Below, in pieces: positions 24,926-33,812 of a DNA stretch of 64,000 nucleotides (positions are counted from its first letter, which is position 1; each line of letters begins with the position of its first letter). The stretch is from NCBI RefSeq assembly GCF_021653975.1, contig NZ_JAJKFK010000003.1:248001-312000 (forward strand), in the 5' to 3' direction. The stretch is from Amycolatopsis sp. GM8. GTDB lineage: Bacteria > Actinomycetota > Actinomycetes > Mycobacteriales > Pseudonocardiaceae. The translations under genes and the position numbers were made by a program. The notes below the pieces were generated by a model. It was not told the origin of the DNA. It worked only from the letters and a program-made list of their open reading frames with translations, and did not search any database.

Positions 24926-26041
24926 ATGCCCGACCGGATCAGCGGACTGTCCCTCTCCCTCGTCCGCCTACCGCTGGCCACCCCGGTCAGCGACGCGAAA
25001 GTCCTTACCGGGCGCCAGAAACCGCTGACCGAGGTCGCCATCCTGTTCGCCCGCGTGCACAGCGAGGGCGGTCGCGAGGGACTCGGCTTCAGCTATGCGA
25101 AACGCGCCGGCGGGCCCGGGCTTTTCGCGCACGCCAAGGAGATCGCGCCGAACCTGCTCGGCGAGGACCCGAGCGACATCGCGCGCCTGTGGGACAAGCT
25201 GGCGTGGGCGGGCGCGTCGGTCGGCCGCAGCGGGCTCGCCACCCAGGCGATCGCGGCGTTCGACGTCGCGCTGTGGGATCTCAAGGCCCGCCGCGCGGAC
25301 CTGCCGCTGGCCAAGCTCCTCGGCGCGCACCGCGACGCGGTCAGCTGCTACAACACCTCCGGCGGGTTCCTCTCGGCACCGCTGGAAGAGATCCTGAAGA
25401 ACGCCGACGCCGCACTGGAAAGCGGCATCGGCGGTATCAAGATCAAGGTGGGCCAGCCCGATGCCAAGGCCGACCTGGAGCGGGTCGCGGTCGTGCGCGC
25501 GCATCTCGGCGACGAGGTCCCGCTGATGGTCGACGCGAACCAGCAGTGGGACCGGCCGACCGCGCTGCGGCTGGGCCGCAAGCTCGAACAGTTCGAGCTG
25601 ACCTGGATCGAGGAGCCGCTCGACGCCTACGATGCAGCAGGCCATGCCGCGCTCGCCGCAGCGCTCGACACCCCGATCGCGACCGGCGAGATGCTCACCA
25701 GCGCCGCCGAGCACTGGAACCTGATCCGCCAGGGCGCTTCGGATTTCGTGCAGCCCGACGCTCCCCGCGTCGGCGGGATCACGCCGTTCCTGCGGATCAT
25801 GGCGCTGGCCGACCACAATGGACTGTCACTCGCCCCGCATTTCGCGATGGAACTGCATCTGCACCTCGCCGCGGCCTACCCGGGCACGACCTGGGTCGAG
25901 CATTTCGACTGGCTCGAACCATTGTTCGAGGAACGGCTCGAAGTGCGGGACGGGCGGATGCTGGTGCCCGGCCGGCCCGGGCTCGGCCTGTCGCTGAGCG
26001 AGCAAGCCGCCGCGTGGACGACCGAGCAGGTCAGCTTCTGA
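24926..26041 (+). CDS. enolase-superfamily acid-sugar dehydratase, L-talarate/galactarate dehydratase-like
   Basis: 371 residues. Mandelate-racemase-subgroup residues are all in place: K172/K174 (GGIKIKVGQ), D203 (VDANQQWD), E229 (IEEPLDAYD), E255 (ATGEML), D278 and H305 (LAPHFAMELH). Their spacing (29, 26, 26, 50) equals what I recall for Salmonella TalrD/GalrD. The expected reaction is dehydration of L-talarate or galactarate to 5-keto-4-deoxy-D-glucarate, the substrate of the adjacent KdgD. GAGGAG precedes the ATG. Its 3' end overlaps the convergent protease by 11 bp. Confidence 0.83.
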   Translation: MPDRISGLSLSLVRLPLATPVSDAKVLTGRQKPLTEVAILFARVHSEGGREGLGFSYAKRAGGPGLFAHAKEIAPNLLGEDPSDIARLWDKLAWAGASVGRSGLATQAIAAFDVALWDLKARRADLPLAKLLGAHRDAVSCYNTSGGFLSAPLEEILKNADAALESGIGGIKIKVGQPDAKADLERVAVVRAHLGDEVPLMVDANQQWDRPTALRLGRKLEQFELTWIEEPLDAYDAAGHAALAAALDTPIATGEMLTSAAEHWNLIRQGASDFVQPDAPRVGGITPFLRIMALADHNGLSLAPHFAMELHLHLAAAYPGTTWVEHFDWLEPLFEERLEVRDGRMLVPGRPGLGLSLSEQAAAWTTEQVSF

Positions 26042-26900
26042 GCTGCTGGTGGATCCAGTCCGCCACGGCATCGACCCGCGCCAGCGTCTCGGTTCCCGGC
26101 TGCGGGCATTCCGGCCCGGAGTCCTCGATCGCGATCAGCCGGCCGGTCACGTTGTCGTCCGTGGTGAAGAACGGCGCGCCCGAATCGTCGTGACACGGGC
26201 TGTTCTCTACGGTGCGGGCCACGACCGGCACCGCGTCGAGCGTGTACTGGTCGACCTTCGAGATGGTGAACGTGCCCCGCTTCATGTGGTCGGACGGGGC
26301 GACGACGGTGGCCGACACCGAGCCCCAGCCGGCGAAGTCGACGCGCTGGCCCTTCGGCGGCCTGGTCTCCACGATCGTCAGCGGGACGATCCCGGTGACC
26401 GGCGCGCTGAGCTTCACCACCGCGAGATCGTTGACCGGCGATTGGCGCACGTCGACGACGTGCACCGTGGTGCCACCCGGATCGCTGTCCTTGTTCTTGC
26501 CGATCACCACGGTCATGTCGTACGGCGGCGAGCCGCCGACGCGGACCCCGTTGACGTCGTGGAAGCAGTGCCCGGCCGTGATGACCCAGAGGGGATCGAT
26601 CAGCGAGCCGCTGCAGCCGCCGCTGCGGACCCCGCCGCCCGGGACCGGGATGCTCTGCGAGGTGAGCTTGGCGTTGAAGGGCAGGATGACGTTCGGCCGG
26701 GGTGGCGTCGTGGTGGTCGACGGCGCGAAAGTGCTCGGCTGGTCCTTGACAACGACCGGTTCGGCTGGATGCGTTCCGGGTTGCGCCCGCTCGGCGGCGG
26801 CTTCGCCCTGGTGCGTCACGGCATACGCCGCTCCGGCGCCCACCGTGATGGCGAGCGCGAGCATGCAATGCCAGGCGAAGCGGCGCGTCCTCTTCCTCAC
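26031..26900 (-). CDS. secreted trypsin-like serine protease
   Basis: 289 residues. The basic start and hydrophobic CMLALAITVGAGAAYAV form a signal peptide or anchor, followed by a Thr/Pro-rich linker. The S1 triad is visible: H111 in ITAGHC, D158 in NDLAVVKL, S240 in CHDDSGAPFF, which varies the usual GDSGGP. Paired cysteines around these sites fit disulfides. It is an exported endopeptidase. Its upstream 100 bp is A/T-rich (GATAATAACTA at 26943-26953), a probable promoter region. Confidence 0.85.
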   Translation of the reverse strand: MRKRTRRFAWHCMLALAITVGAGAAYAVTHQGEAAAERAQPGTHPAEPVVVKDQPSTFAPSTTTTPPRPNVILPFNAKLTSQSIPVPGGGVRSGGCSGSLIDPLWVITAGHCFHDVNGVRVGGSPPYDMTVVIGKNKDSDPGGTTVHVVDVRQSPVNDLAVVKLSAPVTGIVPLTIVETRPPKGQRVDFAGWGSVSATVVAPSDHMKRGTFTISKVDQYTLDAVPVVARTVENSPCHDDSGAPFFTTDDNVTGRLIAIEDSGPECPQPGTETLARVDAVADWIHQQLRS

Positions 26901-27002
26901 GTCTAGTAGGACGGCCGAGAGCCCCCTGTTGGTTCGTCCGAGTGATAATAACTACTCTCGGTAGCGCATTCGGACTAGTCGGCCGCCCTCTGGGACGCCA
27001 CT

Positions 27003-28013
27003 TCAGCCGGTACTCTGTCCGATAACCAACTCTGCGTGGTGACAAGCACTCTGCCGTCCCTCGTGCCCGATTTCTCGCAACCGCGGGATTTCGGTGCGGC
27101 AGTCCTCCCGCGCGAGCCAGCACCGGGTGTGGAACCGGCAGCCCGCCGGTGGGTCCAAAGGGGACGGTGGTTCGCCGGCGAGGGTTCGCCGCCGGGCGAG
27201 CCGTCCCCGGTCCGCGCGGTCCGGTGACGGCACCGCGGACAGCAGGGCTTGGGTGTACGGGTGCGCGGGGTTGTCGTAGATCTCCGCGGTGACACCGAGT
27301 TCGGCGATCCGGCCGAGGTACATCACGGCCACCCGGTCCGCCAGATGCCGCACCACGGACAGATCGTGCGCGATGAACACCACCGCCACGCCGAGCCGCG
27401 CGCGCAGCCCGGCCAGCAGGTTGATCACCTGTGCCTGCACCGAGACGTCCAGCGCGGACACCGGCTCGTCGCAGATCAGCACGTCGGGATCCAGTGCGAG
27501 GGCGCGGGCGATACCGATCCGCTGGCGCTGGCCGCCGGAGAACTGGTGCGGGTAGCGCGCCATCATCTCGGTCGACAGGCCGACCAGCGAAAGCAGCTCC
27601 GCGACCCGGTCTCGCCGGGTCGCACGGGTGCCGGTTCCCGTGGCGGCAAGGGGTTCGGCGATGACGTCCAGCACTGTCATCCGCGGATCCAGTGAGGCGT
27701 AAGGATCCTGGAAGATCATCTGCACCCCGTCGCGCAGCCGGCGGCGATCCCGGGCACGGCCCGCGGTGACGTCCTGGCCGCGGTAGACCAGCCGCCCCGC
27801 GTCCGGTTTCTCCAGTCCCACCAGCATTCTGGCCAGCGTGGACTTTCCACAGCCGGACTCGCCGACGACGCCGAGCACCTCCCCCCGCCGCAAGGAAAGG
27901 CTCACCCCGTCGACCGCCGAGACGTGCCGGCGGCGCAGCATCGAGCCCGCCGGGTAGTTCCGCACGAGTTCCGACGCTTCGAGCACGACGCCCGTTTCAA
28001 CCACTGTGGACAC
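27003..28013 (-). CDS. oligopeptide ABC transporter ATP-binding protein (OppF-like)
   Basis: 336 residues. Walker A is GESGCGKST, the signature SGGQRQRIGIARAL, Walker B VLICDEPVSALD, and the switch histidine is in FIAHDLSVVRH. The C-terminal oligopeptide-transporter extension has PYTQALLSAVP and Cys residues (GCRFHTRC, REDC, ACHH) that in some Dpp/Opp ATPases bind an Fe-S cluster. It overlaps the OppD-like gene by 17 bp. With that partner it energises the permeases encoded at 31951-33812 on the other strand. Confidence 0.9.
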   Translation of the reverse strand: MSTVVETGVVLEASELVRNYPAGSMLRRRHVSAVDGVSLSLRRGEVLGVVGESGCGKSTLARMLVGLEKPDAGRLVYRGQDVTAGRARDRRRLRDGVQMIFQDPYASLDPRMTVLDVIAEPLAATGTGTRATRRDRVAELLSLVGLSTEMMARYPHQFSGGQRQRIGIARALALDPDVLICDEPVSALDVSVQAQVINLLAGLRARLGVAVVFIAHDLSVVRHLADRVAVMYLGRIAELGVTAEIYDNPAHPYTQALLSAVPSPDRADRGRLARRRTLAGEPPSPLDPPAGCRFHTRCWLAREDCRTEIPRLREIGHEGRQSACHHAELVIGQSTG

Positions 28014-28980
28014 CGAGCATCACCTCCGACTGGTGGCAGGCGACGGTCCGGCCGCCGCTCGCGAGGGGTTCCGGCCGCACGGTCGCGCACACTTCGACGG
28101 CCCGATGGCAGCGGGGATGGAACGGGCAGCCATCGGGCACGACGCTCGGATTCGGTGGTGAGCCGGGGATCGTGAACAGGTCGCCGCCGCGCTGCGCCAG
28201 CCGCGGCACCGATCGCAGCAGCGCTTCGGTGTAGGGATGCGCCGGATGCGCGAGCACGGTGCCGGCGTCCCCGGCTTCGACGATCCGGCCCGCGTACATC
28301 ACGGCGAGCCGGTCCGCGACCTCGCTCACCACCGCCAGGTCGTGGGTGATCAGCAGGACGCCCATGTCGAGCTGTTCCCGCAGCGACGCCAGCAGTTCCA
28401 GGATCTGCGCCTGCACGGTGACGTCGAGCGCGGTGGTCGGCTCGTCCGCGATCAGCAGCTCCGGTTCCAGCGCGATCGCCATCGCGATCAGGATCCGCTG
28501 CCGCATCCCGCCGGAGAACTGGTGCGGGTAGTCGCCGATCCGGCTGCGCGGCGCGGGAATGCCGACCAGCCCGAGCAGTTCGGCCGCCCGTTCGCGGGCG
28601 ACCCGCCGTGACGCTCCATTGTGGACACGGAACAGCTCGCCGAGCTGGTCGCCGATCGTCAGCACCGGATTGAGCGCCGACAAGGCGTCCTGCAGCACCA
28701 GGCTCATGCGCGCGCCGCGCAACGTCTCGAATTCCCGCGGGCTCGCCGCCCGCAGATCCGTGTCGCCGAGCAGGATCTCGTCGGCCGAGACCCGCGCGCC
28801 GGCACCGGCCAGCCCGACGACGGCGCGTGCCGTCACCGACTTGCCGGAACCGGACTCGCCGAGCAGGGCCACCAGCTCGCCCCGCGGTACCTCCAGGTCG
28901 ACGTGCCGCACGGCGGGGATCTCGCCGAACGACACCGAAAGCCCGCGGACTCGCAGCGCGGGCCGGGTCAAGGTTTCCAC
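27997..28980 (-). CDS. oligopeptide ABC transporter ATP-binding protein (OppD-like)
   Basis: 327 residues. Walker [11 protein letters not shown]-loop [11 protein letters not shown], signature [13 protein letters not shown], Walker [13 protein letters not shown] and [11 protein letters not shown] are intact. The C-terminal [12 protein letters not shown] with CPFHPRC, CATV and CHQS gives the Opp/Dpp extension with cysteines. It is the first gene of the leftward arm, divergent from the dipeptidase-permease arm; the 141-bp spacer holds promoters for both. Confidence 0.9.
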   Translation of the reverse strand: METLTRPALRVRGLSVSFGEIPAVRHVDLEVPRGELVALLGESGSGKSVTARAVVGLAGAGARVSADEILLGDTDLRAASPREFETLRGARMSLVLQDALSALNPVLTIGDQLGELFRVHNGASRRVARERAAELLGLVGIPAPRSRIGDYPHQFSGGMRQRILIAMAIALEPELLIADEPTTALDVTVQAQILELLASLREQLDMGVLLITHDLAVVSEVADRLAVMYAGRIVEAGDAGTVLAHPAHPYTEALLRSVPRLAQRGGDLFTIPGSPPNPSVVPDGCPFHPRCHRAVEVCATVRPEPLASGGRTVACHQSEVMLGVHSG

Positions 28981-29055
28981 GACATCATCCTGACCTCTGC
29001 GTGTTGCCGGTATGTTTCACGTTTCGATCATTCTCGCCTGGATTGAACGAAACAG

Positions 29056-29085
29056 TTGACATCATTGCCGGATATTGATGAGACT
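29056..29085 (+). promoter_or_regulatory. promoter of the peptide-uptake operon
   Basis: TTGACA at 29056-29061 is a perfect -35; GAGACT at 29080-29085, 18 bp further, is an acceptable -10. The inferred transcript begins near 29092 and carries AGGAGA before GTG 29122, which supports that start over the TTG at 29056. GTTTCG-N21-CGAAAC (about 29021-29053) just upstream could be a regulator site. Confidence 0.5.
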
Positions 29086-29121
29086 CTGCGACATTCGCTG
29101 GAGAGAGTCAAGGAGACGTCC

Positions 29122-30330
29122 GTGTTGGATCCCGCTCCCCGCTACACCGGCTACACCGCCTACGACTACCTCGAAGCCGGCAAGGACTACCGGGAAATCG
29201 CCTACGCCAAGCAGATCGGCCGCGTCCCGGCGTATCAGGGCCTCGAGCTGTCCGCCGAGCAGACCGAGCGCACCCGGCGGCTGCTCGCCGAAGAAACGGT
29301 GATCTCGCTGCACGAGCACGTGCAGGTCTTCCCCGACGACATGGGTAACCTGCGCGAGCACATCAAGCAGGGCCGCGAGCCCACCGGCTACGAAGGGCTC
29401 TCGCGCTCGGGCCTGACCGCCGTGTTCGACAACGGCATGGACGGCACCTGCTGCATCAGCTCCGACGCCGGCTGGAAGTACCAGGACGTGCTGTTCGATC
29501 TCGGCGTGCGGATGGCCGACCTCGCGCACCAGGATTTCGTGCTCAAGGCCGAGAGCCTCGCCGATATCGAGCTGGCCCAGGAAACCGGGCGCGTCGCGCA
29601 CATCTTCGCGCTGGAAGCGGCGACGCCGATCGAGAACGAGATCGACCGGCTCGACGTGCTGTACGGGTTCGGCGTGCGGCAGATGGGCATCGCCTATTCC
29701 GAGGCGAACCTGCTGGGCAGCGGGCTCAAGGAGCGCGGCGACGGCGGGCTGACGTTCCTCGGCGACCGCGCGGTCGAGCGGATGAACAAGCTCGGCATCG
29801 CGATCGACATCTCGCACAGCGGCGACCGCACCGGGCTCGACGTGATCCGCAAGTCCACGACGCCGGTGTTCATCACGCACGCGGGCTCCCGCACGGTGTG
29901 GCCCACGAACCGGATGAAGGACGACGAGACGATCAAGGCCTGCGCCGAGCGCGGCGGTGTGATCGGGATCGAGGCCGCGCCGCACACCACGTTGTCGAAG
30001 GCACACCCGCTGCACTCGATCGAATCCGTGATGGACCACTTCACCTTCTGCGTGGACCTGGTCGGTATCGAGCACGTCAGCTTCGGGCCCGACACGCTGT
30101 TCGGCGACCATGTGGGGCTGCACAACGCGTTCGCGGCGAACCTGTCGCTCGGGCAGGCACACGGCGGGGTCGAGTTCGAAAAGGTCGAGTACGTCGACGG
30201 CCTGGAGAACCCCGCGGAAGGCTTCTACAACATCATCGGCTGGCTCGTCGCCCACGGCTACAGCGACGACGAGATCCGCATGGTCGTCGGGGGGAACACG
30301 TTACGGGTCCTCAAGGAGGTCTGGGTCTGA
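29122..30330 (+). CDS. M19 (renal dipeptidase-like) family hydrolase
   Basis: 402 residues from GTG 29122, with AGGAGA upstream. M19 features are ALEAATPIENEIDRL (bridging Glu), MGIAYSEANLLGSGL, IAIDISHSG and VFITHAGSRTV (metal His residues), and a C-terminal GFYNIIGWLVAHGYSDDEI. The N-terminal metal motif is SLHEHV instead of the usual HxD, so one ligand position is changed. It may hydrolyse D-containing or modified dipeptides. A rare TTA leucine codon occurs at 30301-30303. Its stop overlaps the binding-protein start as TGATG. Confidence 0.8.
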   Translation: MLDPAPRYTGYTAYDYLEAGKDYREIAYAKQIGRVPAYQGLELSAEQTERTRRLLAEETVISLHEHVQVFPDDMGNLREHIKQGREPTGYEGLSRSGLTAVFDNGMDGTCCISSDAGWKYQDVLFDLGVRMADLAHQDFVLKAESLADIELAQETGRVAHIFALEAATPIENEIDRLDVLYGFGVRQMGIAYSEANLLGSGLKERGDGGLTFLGDRAVERMNKLGIAIDISHSGDRTGLDVIRKSTTPVFITHAGSRTVWPTNRMKDDETIKACAERGGVIGIEAAPHTTLSKAHPLHSIESVMDHFTFCVDLVGIEHVSFGPDTLFGDHVGLHNAFAANLSLGQAHGGVEFEKVEYVDGLENPAEGFYNIIGWLVAHGYSDDEIRMVVGGNTLRVLKEVWV

Positions 30331-31937
30331 TGTTCCGTCCCCGAACCGCGCTCGCGGGCGCGGCGGCCGTCGCGGTGCTGTTCACCGCGGCGTGCGCGCC
30401 CAGCGGGCCACCAGCCGGTGAAAGCGCTGTCAGCGACGCGACGCTGACCATCGCGACCACCACCGACGTGGTCAACTACAACCCGCTGATCGGCAACAGC
30501 CGCAGCGACTACTGGATCACGAACCTGATGTACCCGCACCTGCTCTCGATCCAGCCCGACGGGTCGAAGGGCCCGGAGCTGGCCGAAAAGTGGGGCTATG
30601 TCAACGACACCACCGGGTTCTACGAGATCAAGCCGGGCCTGACCTGGTCCGACGGGCAGCCGCTGACGGCGAAGGACGTGGCCTACACGCTCAACGCGGT
30701 CAAGAAGGACAAGCCCGCGGGCACGCTGTACGGGCAGCTGGCGAACTTCGACTCGGCGACCGCGGTGTCGGACACCCGGGTCGAGGTGAAGCTGTCGCAC
30801 CCGGACGCCTCGCTGATCCCCGAAGTGGGTTTCTGGGGCAACGTGGTGCCGCAGCACGTGTTCGAGCCCGCCGGGTCGGTGGCGAAGTTCGCCAACGACG
30901 GCAGCAAGGGCGGCTGGGTCAGCGCCGGCCCGTACGTGCTCACGAGTGTCCAACGTGGACAGAGCTACACCATGAAGCGGGTGGACAACTACCCGCTGGT
31001 GCCCGGCGGCAAGGGCAAGGCGGCCGAGGTGGTGTACCGCGTCTACCCGGACGTGAACACCGAGATCCTGGCGCTGAAGAACGGCGACGTCGACGTGATC
31101 GCGAACTCGCTGCCGCCCGCGCAGGTCAAGCAGTTGCAGAGCACGCCGGACATCAAGGTCGCCGAAGTCCCCGGGCTCGGGTACTCGCACATGACCTACA
31201 ACATGACGAAACCGGATCTGGCCAAAAAGGACGTTCGCCTCGCGCTCGCGCACGCGGTGGACTACGACGCGATCCGCCGGGTGGTGCTGCAGGGCCAGGC
31301 GGTGTCGACCGGGTCGAGCCAGCTGATGCCGGTGCTGTCGGCCTACTACGACAAGTCCGTCACCGAGTACGAGTACAACCCGGACCTGTCGCGGCAGCTG
31401 CTGACCCAGGCCGGGTACAAGCCCGACGGGAACGGGAACTTCCCGTTGTCGTTCCGGCTGATCTACTCGCTGCAGGACCCGGTGACGACGCAGTGGGCGA
31501 CGATCGTCAAGGACGGCGCCGCGAAGGCGGGCGTCACGATCCAGTTGCAGGGCATCGAGCGCAACACCTATCTCGCGATGACCGACAAGGGCGACTTCGA
31601 CATCTACGCCGGCAACTTCGCCATCATGGACGACCCGGCGACCAACATGTCGCTGGCGTACCTGCCCGGCGGCGCGATCAACTACTCCTATGTGGACGAT
31701 CCCGCGCTGAACGCGCTGATCGACAAGGCCCGGGTGACCTTCCAGCAGCCCGACCAGATCCCGATCATGCGGGACGCGGCGAAGCTGGTGCGGGACAACG
31801 TGTACGACAACATCATGTACACCCAGAACCTGTACGTGGCCTACCGGTCGGCGTGGAGCGGGTTCGCGGTCAAGCCGAGTGAGCTGCTGTCCATCGTCAA
31901 CCCGGTCTCGGTCGCGTCGGCGACCAAGGCGGGCTGA
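30330..31937 (+). CDS. oligopeptide/dipeptide ABC transporter substrate-binding lipoprotein
   Basis: 535 residues. The lipobox FTAAC places the lipidated cysteine at residue 22. The body is a family 5 (SBP_bac_5) protein: LTIATTTDVVNYNPLIGN, PGLTWSDGQPLTAKDVAYTL in pieces, DVDVIANSLPPAQV, VRLALAHAVDYDAIRRVVLQG. It captures a peptide or related solute outside the membrane and delivers it to the permeases encoded next. Overlap with the upstream hydrolase shows that they are cotranslated. Confidence 0.9.
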   Translation: MFRPRTALAGAAAVAVLFTAACAPSGPPAGESAVSDATLTIATTTDVVNYNPLIGNSRSDYWITNLMYPHLLSIQPDGSKGPELAEKWGYVNDTTGFYEIKPGLTWSDGQPLTAKDVAYTLNAVKKDKPAGTLYGQLANFDSATAVSDTRVEVKLSHPDASLIPEVGFWGNVVPQHVFEPAGSVAKFANDGSKGGWVSAGPYVLTSVQRGQSYTMKRVDNYPLVPGGKGKAAEVVYRVYPDVNTEILALKNGDVDVIANSLPPAQVKQLQSTPDIKVAEVPGLGYSHMTYNMTKPDLAKKDVRLALAHAVDYDAIRRVVLQGQAVSTGSSQLMPVLSAYYDKSVTEYEYNPDLSRQLLTQAGYKPDGNGNFPLSFRLIYSLQDPVTTQWATIVKDGAAKAGVTIQLQGIERNTYLAMTDKGDFDIYAGNFAIMDDPATNMSLAYLPGGAINYSYVDDPALNALIDKARVTFQQPDQIPIMRDAAKLVRDNVYDNIMYTQNLYVAYRSAWSGFAVKPSELLSIVNPVSVASATKAG

Positions 31938-31950
31938 GGGGAGCGCCCGG

Positions 31951-32919
31951 ATGTCACTGGCATTGTTCGTGCTCAAACGGCTCGGCCGGGGCGTGCTCAC
32001 GATCTGGTTCGCGGTCACGGTCACGTTCCTGCTGCTGCGCCTGCTGCCGGGTGACCCGGCGCTGGCGATCGCGAGCCCGAACATGACCGCCGGCACCCGG
32101 GCGGCCATCCTCGCCGAGTACGGTCTGGACCAGTCGCTGCCGGTGCAGTACGTCAAGTATCTCGGCCAGCTGGTGCAGGGAAACCTCGGCGTCTCGTTCA
32201 GCCAGGGCATCAGCGTGTCCGACGCGCTGCTGGAACGGCTGCCGTGGACGCTGCTGCTGGTGGCGTCCTCGCTCGTGGTCACCGTGCTCGTCGGCATCCC
32301 GCTGGGGGTGCTGGCGGCGGCGAAGTCCGGTGGCCTGGCGGACCGGTTCGTCCAGCTCGTCGCGGTCACCGGCCAGTCGCTGTTCGTGCCGAGCGTGGGC
32401 ATCCTGCTGCTGTACGTGTTCGGGCTGCGGCTCGGGTTGTTCCCGATCGGCGGCGCGTACGGCGAGGGTGTCTACGGTGGACAGTGGTACCTCAGCGTGA
32501 TCTCGCACGCGGTGCTGCCGTGCCTGTCACTCGTGCTGGTGCAGCTCGGCCAGTACGTGCTGACGATGCGGTCGACGCTGATCGACGCGCTGGGCGAGGA
32601 TTACGTGACGCTGGCTCGGGCGAATGGAGTGCCGGGGCGGCGGGTGCTGTGGAAACACGCGCTGCGCAACGCTTTGCTGCCCACCACCACGCTCGTCGGC
32701 CTGCAGGTGTGCCTGTACCTGGTCGGCGGGGTGATCCTGATCGAGACCGTGTACGCCTACCCGGGCATCGGGCGCGGCATCTACGAGGCGGTCGTGCGGC
32801 TCGACTTCCCTGTCCTGCAAGGAGCTTTCCTGCTACTCGCCGCGGTGGTCGTGGTGGTCAACATGATCACCGACATCATCTACGGCGTGCTCGATCCCCG
32901 GGTGAAGGCGGCCGCATGA
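31951..32919 (+). CDS. oligopeptide ABC transporter permease (OppB-like)
   Basis: 322 residues with six predicted helices. The N-terminal FVLKRLGRGVLTIWFAVTVTFLLLRLLPGDP segment and the cytoplasmic EAA-type loop DYVTLARANGVPGRRVLWKHALRNALLP (each part as read) are diagnostic of DppB/OppB. GVSFSQGISVSDALLERLPWTLLL follows the large external loop. It starts 13 bp after the binding-protein gene and overlaps the next permease as ATGA. Confidence 0.91.
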   Translation: MSLALFVLKRLGRGVLTIWFAVTVTFLLLRLLPGDPALAIASPNMTAGTRAAILAEYGLDQSLPVQYVKYLGQLVQGNLGVSFSQGISVSDALLERLPWTLLLVASSLVVTVLVGIPLGVLAAAKSGGLADRFVQLVAVTGQSLFVPSVGILLLYVFGLRLGLFPIGGAYGEGVYGGQWYLSVISHAVLPCLSLVLVQLGQYVLTMRSTLIDALGEDYVTLARANGVPGRRVLWKHALRNALLPTTTLVGLQVCLYLVGGVILIETVYAYPGIGRGIYEAVVRLDFPVLQGAFLLLAAVVVVVNMITDIIYGVLDPRVKAAA

Positions 32920-33812
32920 CCATGTCCGAAGTCGTCCCCGAGACGACCACGGCCGAGTCCACTGTGGACGAAACACCGCGGCCGGCGCGCACCACGTGGC
33001 GGACGTTCCGCCGGGAACCGCTGGGCATCAGCGCGCTCGTGGTGCTGGTGCTGCTCGTCGTCATGGCGATCGCCGCGCCGCTGCTGGCCCACTACCCCAC
33101 CGGGTACGGCGACGTGGTGCTCGCTCCCCCGTCGGGCGCGCACTGGTTCGGCACCGACAGCCTCGGGCTCGACGTGTACGCCGAGGTGGTGTGGGGTGCC
33201 CAGCAGAGCTTGCTGGTCGCCGCCGCGTCGTCGCTGATCGCGATCGTGTTCGGCACGCTGCTCGCCGTCGTCGGCGCGTATTTCCGCCGGATCGACGCGG
33301 TGATCAGCGTGGTCGTCGACCTGTTCCTGTCCCTGCCGATCCTGCCGCTGATGATCATGGTGGCCGCGCTGGTCGGGCCGAGCACGATGACGATCATCCT
33401 GGTGATCGCCGCTTTCTCGTGGCCGGAGGTGACGCGAGTCGTGCGCTCGCAGGCACTTTCGGTGGTACGACTGCCCTATGTGGACGCCGCCCGGCTGATG
33501 ACGAGCTCGCCGGTGTGGATCATCACGCGGCATGTGATCCCCGCGGTGTCGCCGCTGATCCTGGTGTCGGTGGTGATCACGTCCTCGCGCGCGGTGCTGA
33601 CCGCAGCAAGCCTCGCGTTCCTCGGGCTCGGCGATCCGAACGCGTGGTCGTGGGGCCGCATCCTGTACGAGGCACAACAGGCGGGCGCGATGTCCACCGC
33701 CTGGTGGCTGCCACTGTTCCCGTCACTGGCGATCTTCCTGCTCGTCCTCGCCTCGACCCTGCTGTCCACCACCTACAACGACGCCCGCAACCGCAAACGG
33801 AGCAGGGTATGA
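32916..33812 (+). CDS. oligopeptide ABC transporter permease (OppC-like)
   Basis: 298 residues. A soluble N-terminus rich in Thr/Glu precedes WRTFRREPLGISALVVLVLLVVM. HWFGTDSLGLDVYAEVVWGAQQSLLVA is the DppC/OppC signature, and RLPYVDAARLMTSSPVWIITRHVIPAVSPLI is the ATPase-coupling loop. About six helices. The start overlaps OppB and the stop overlaps the M24 gene, both by ATGA. Confidence 0.91.
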   Translation: MTMSEVVPETTTAESTVDETPRPARTTWRTFRREPLGISALVVLVLLVVMAIAAPLLAHYPTGYGDVVLAPPSGAHWFGTDSLGLDVYAEVVWGAQQSLLVAAASSLIAIVFGTLLAVVGAYFRRIDAVISVVVDLFLSLPILPLMIMVAALVGPSTMTIILVIAAFSWPEVTRVVRSQALSVVRLPYVDAARLMTSSPVWIITRHVIPAVSPLILVSVVITSSRAVLTAASLAFLGLGDPNAWSWGRILYEAQQAGAMSTAWWLPLFPSLAIFLLVLASTLLSTTYNDARNRKRSRV

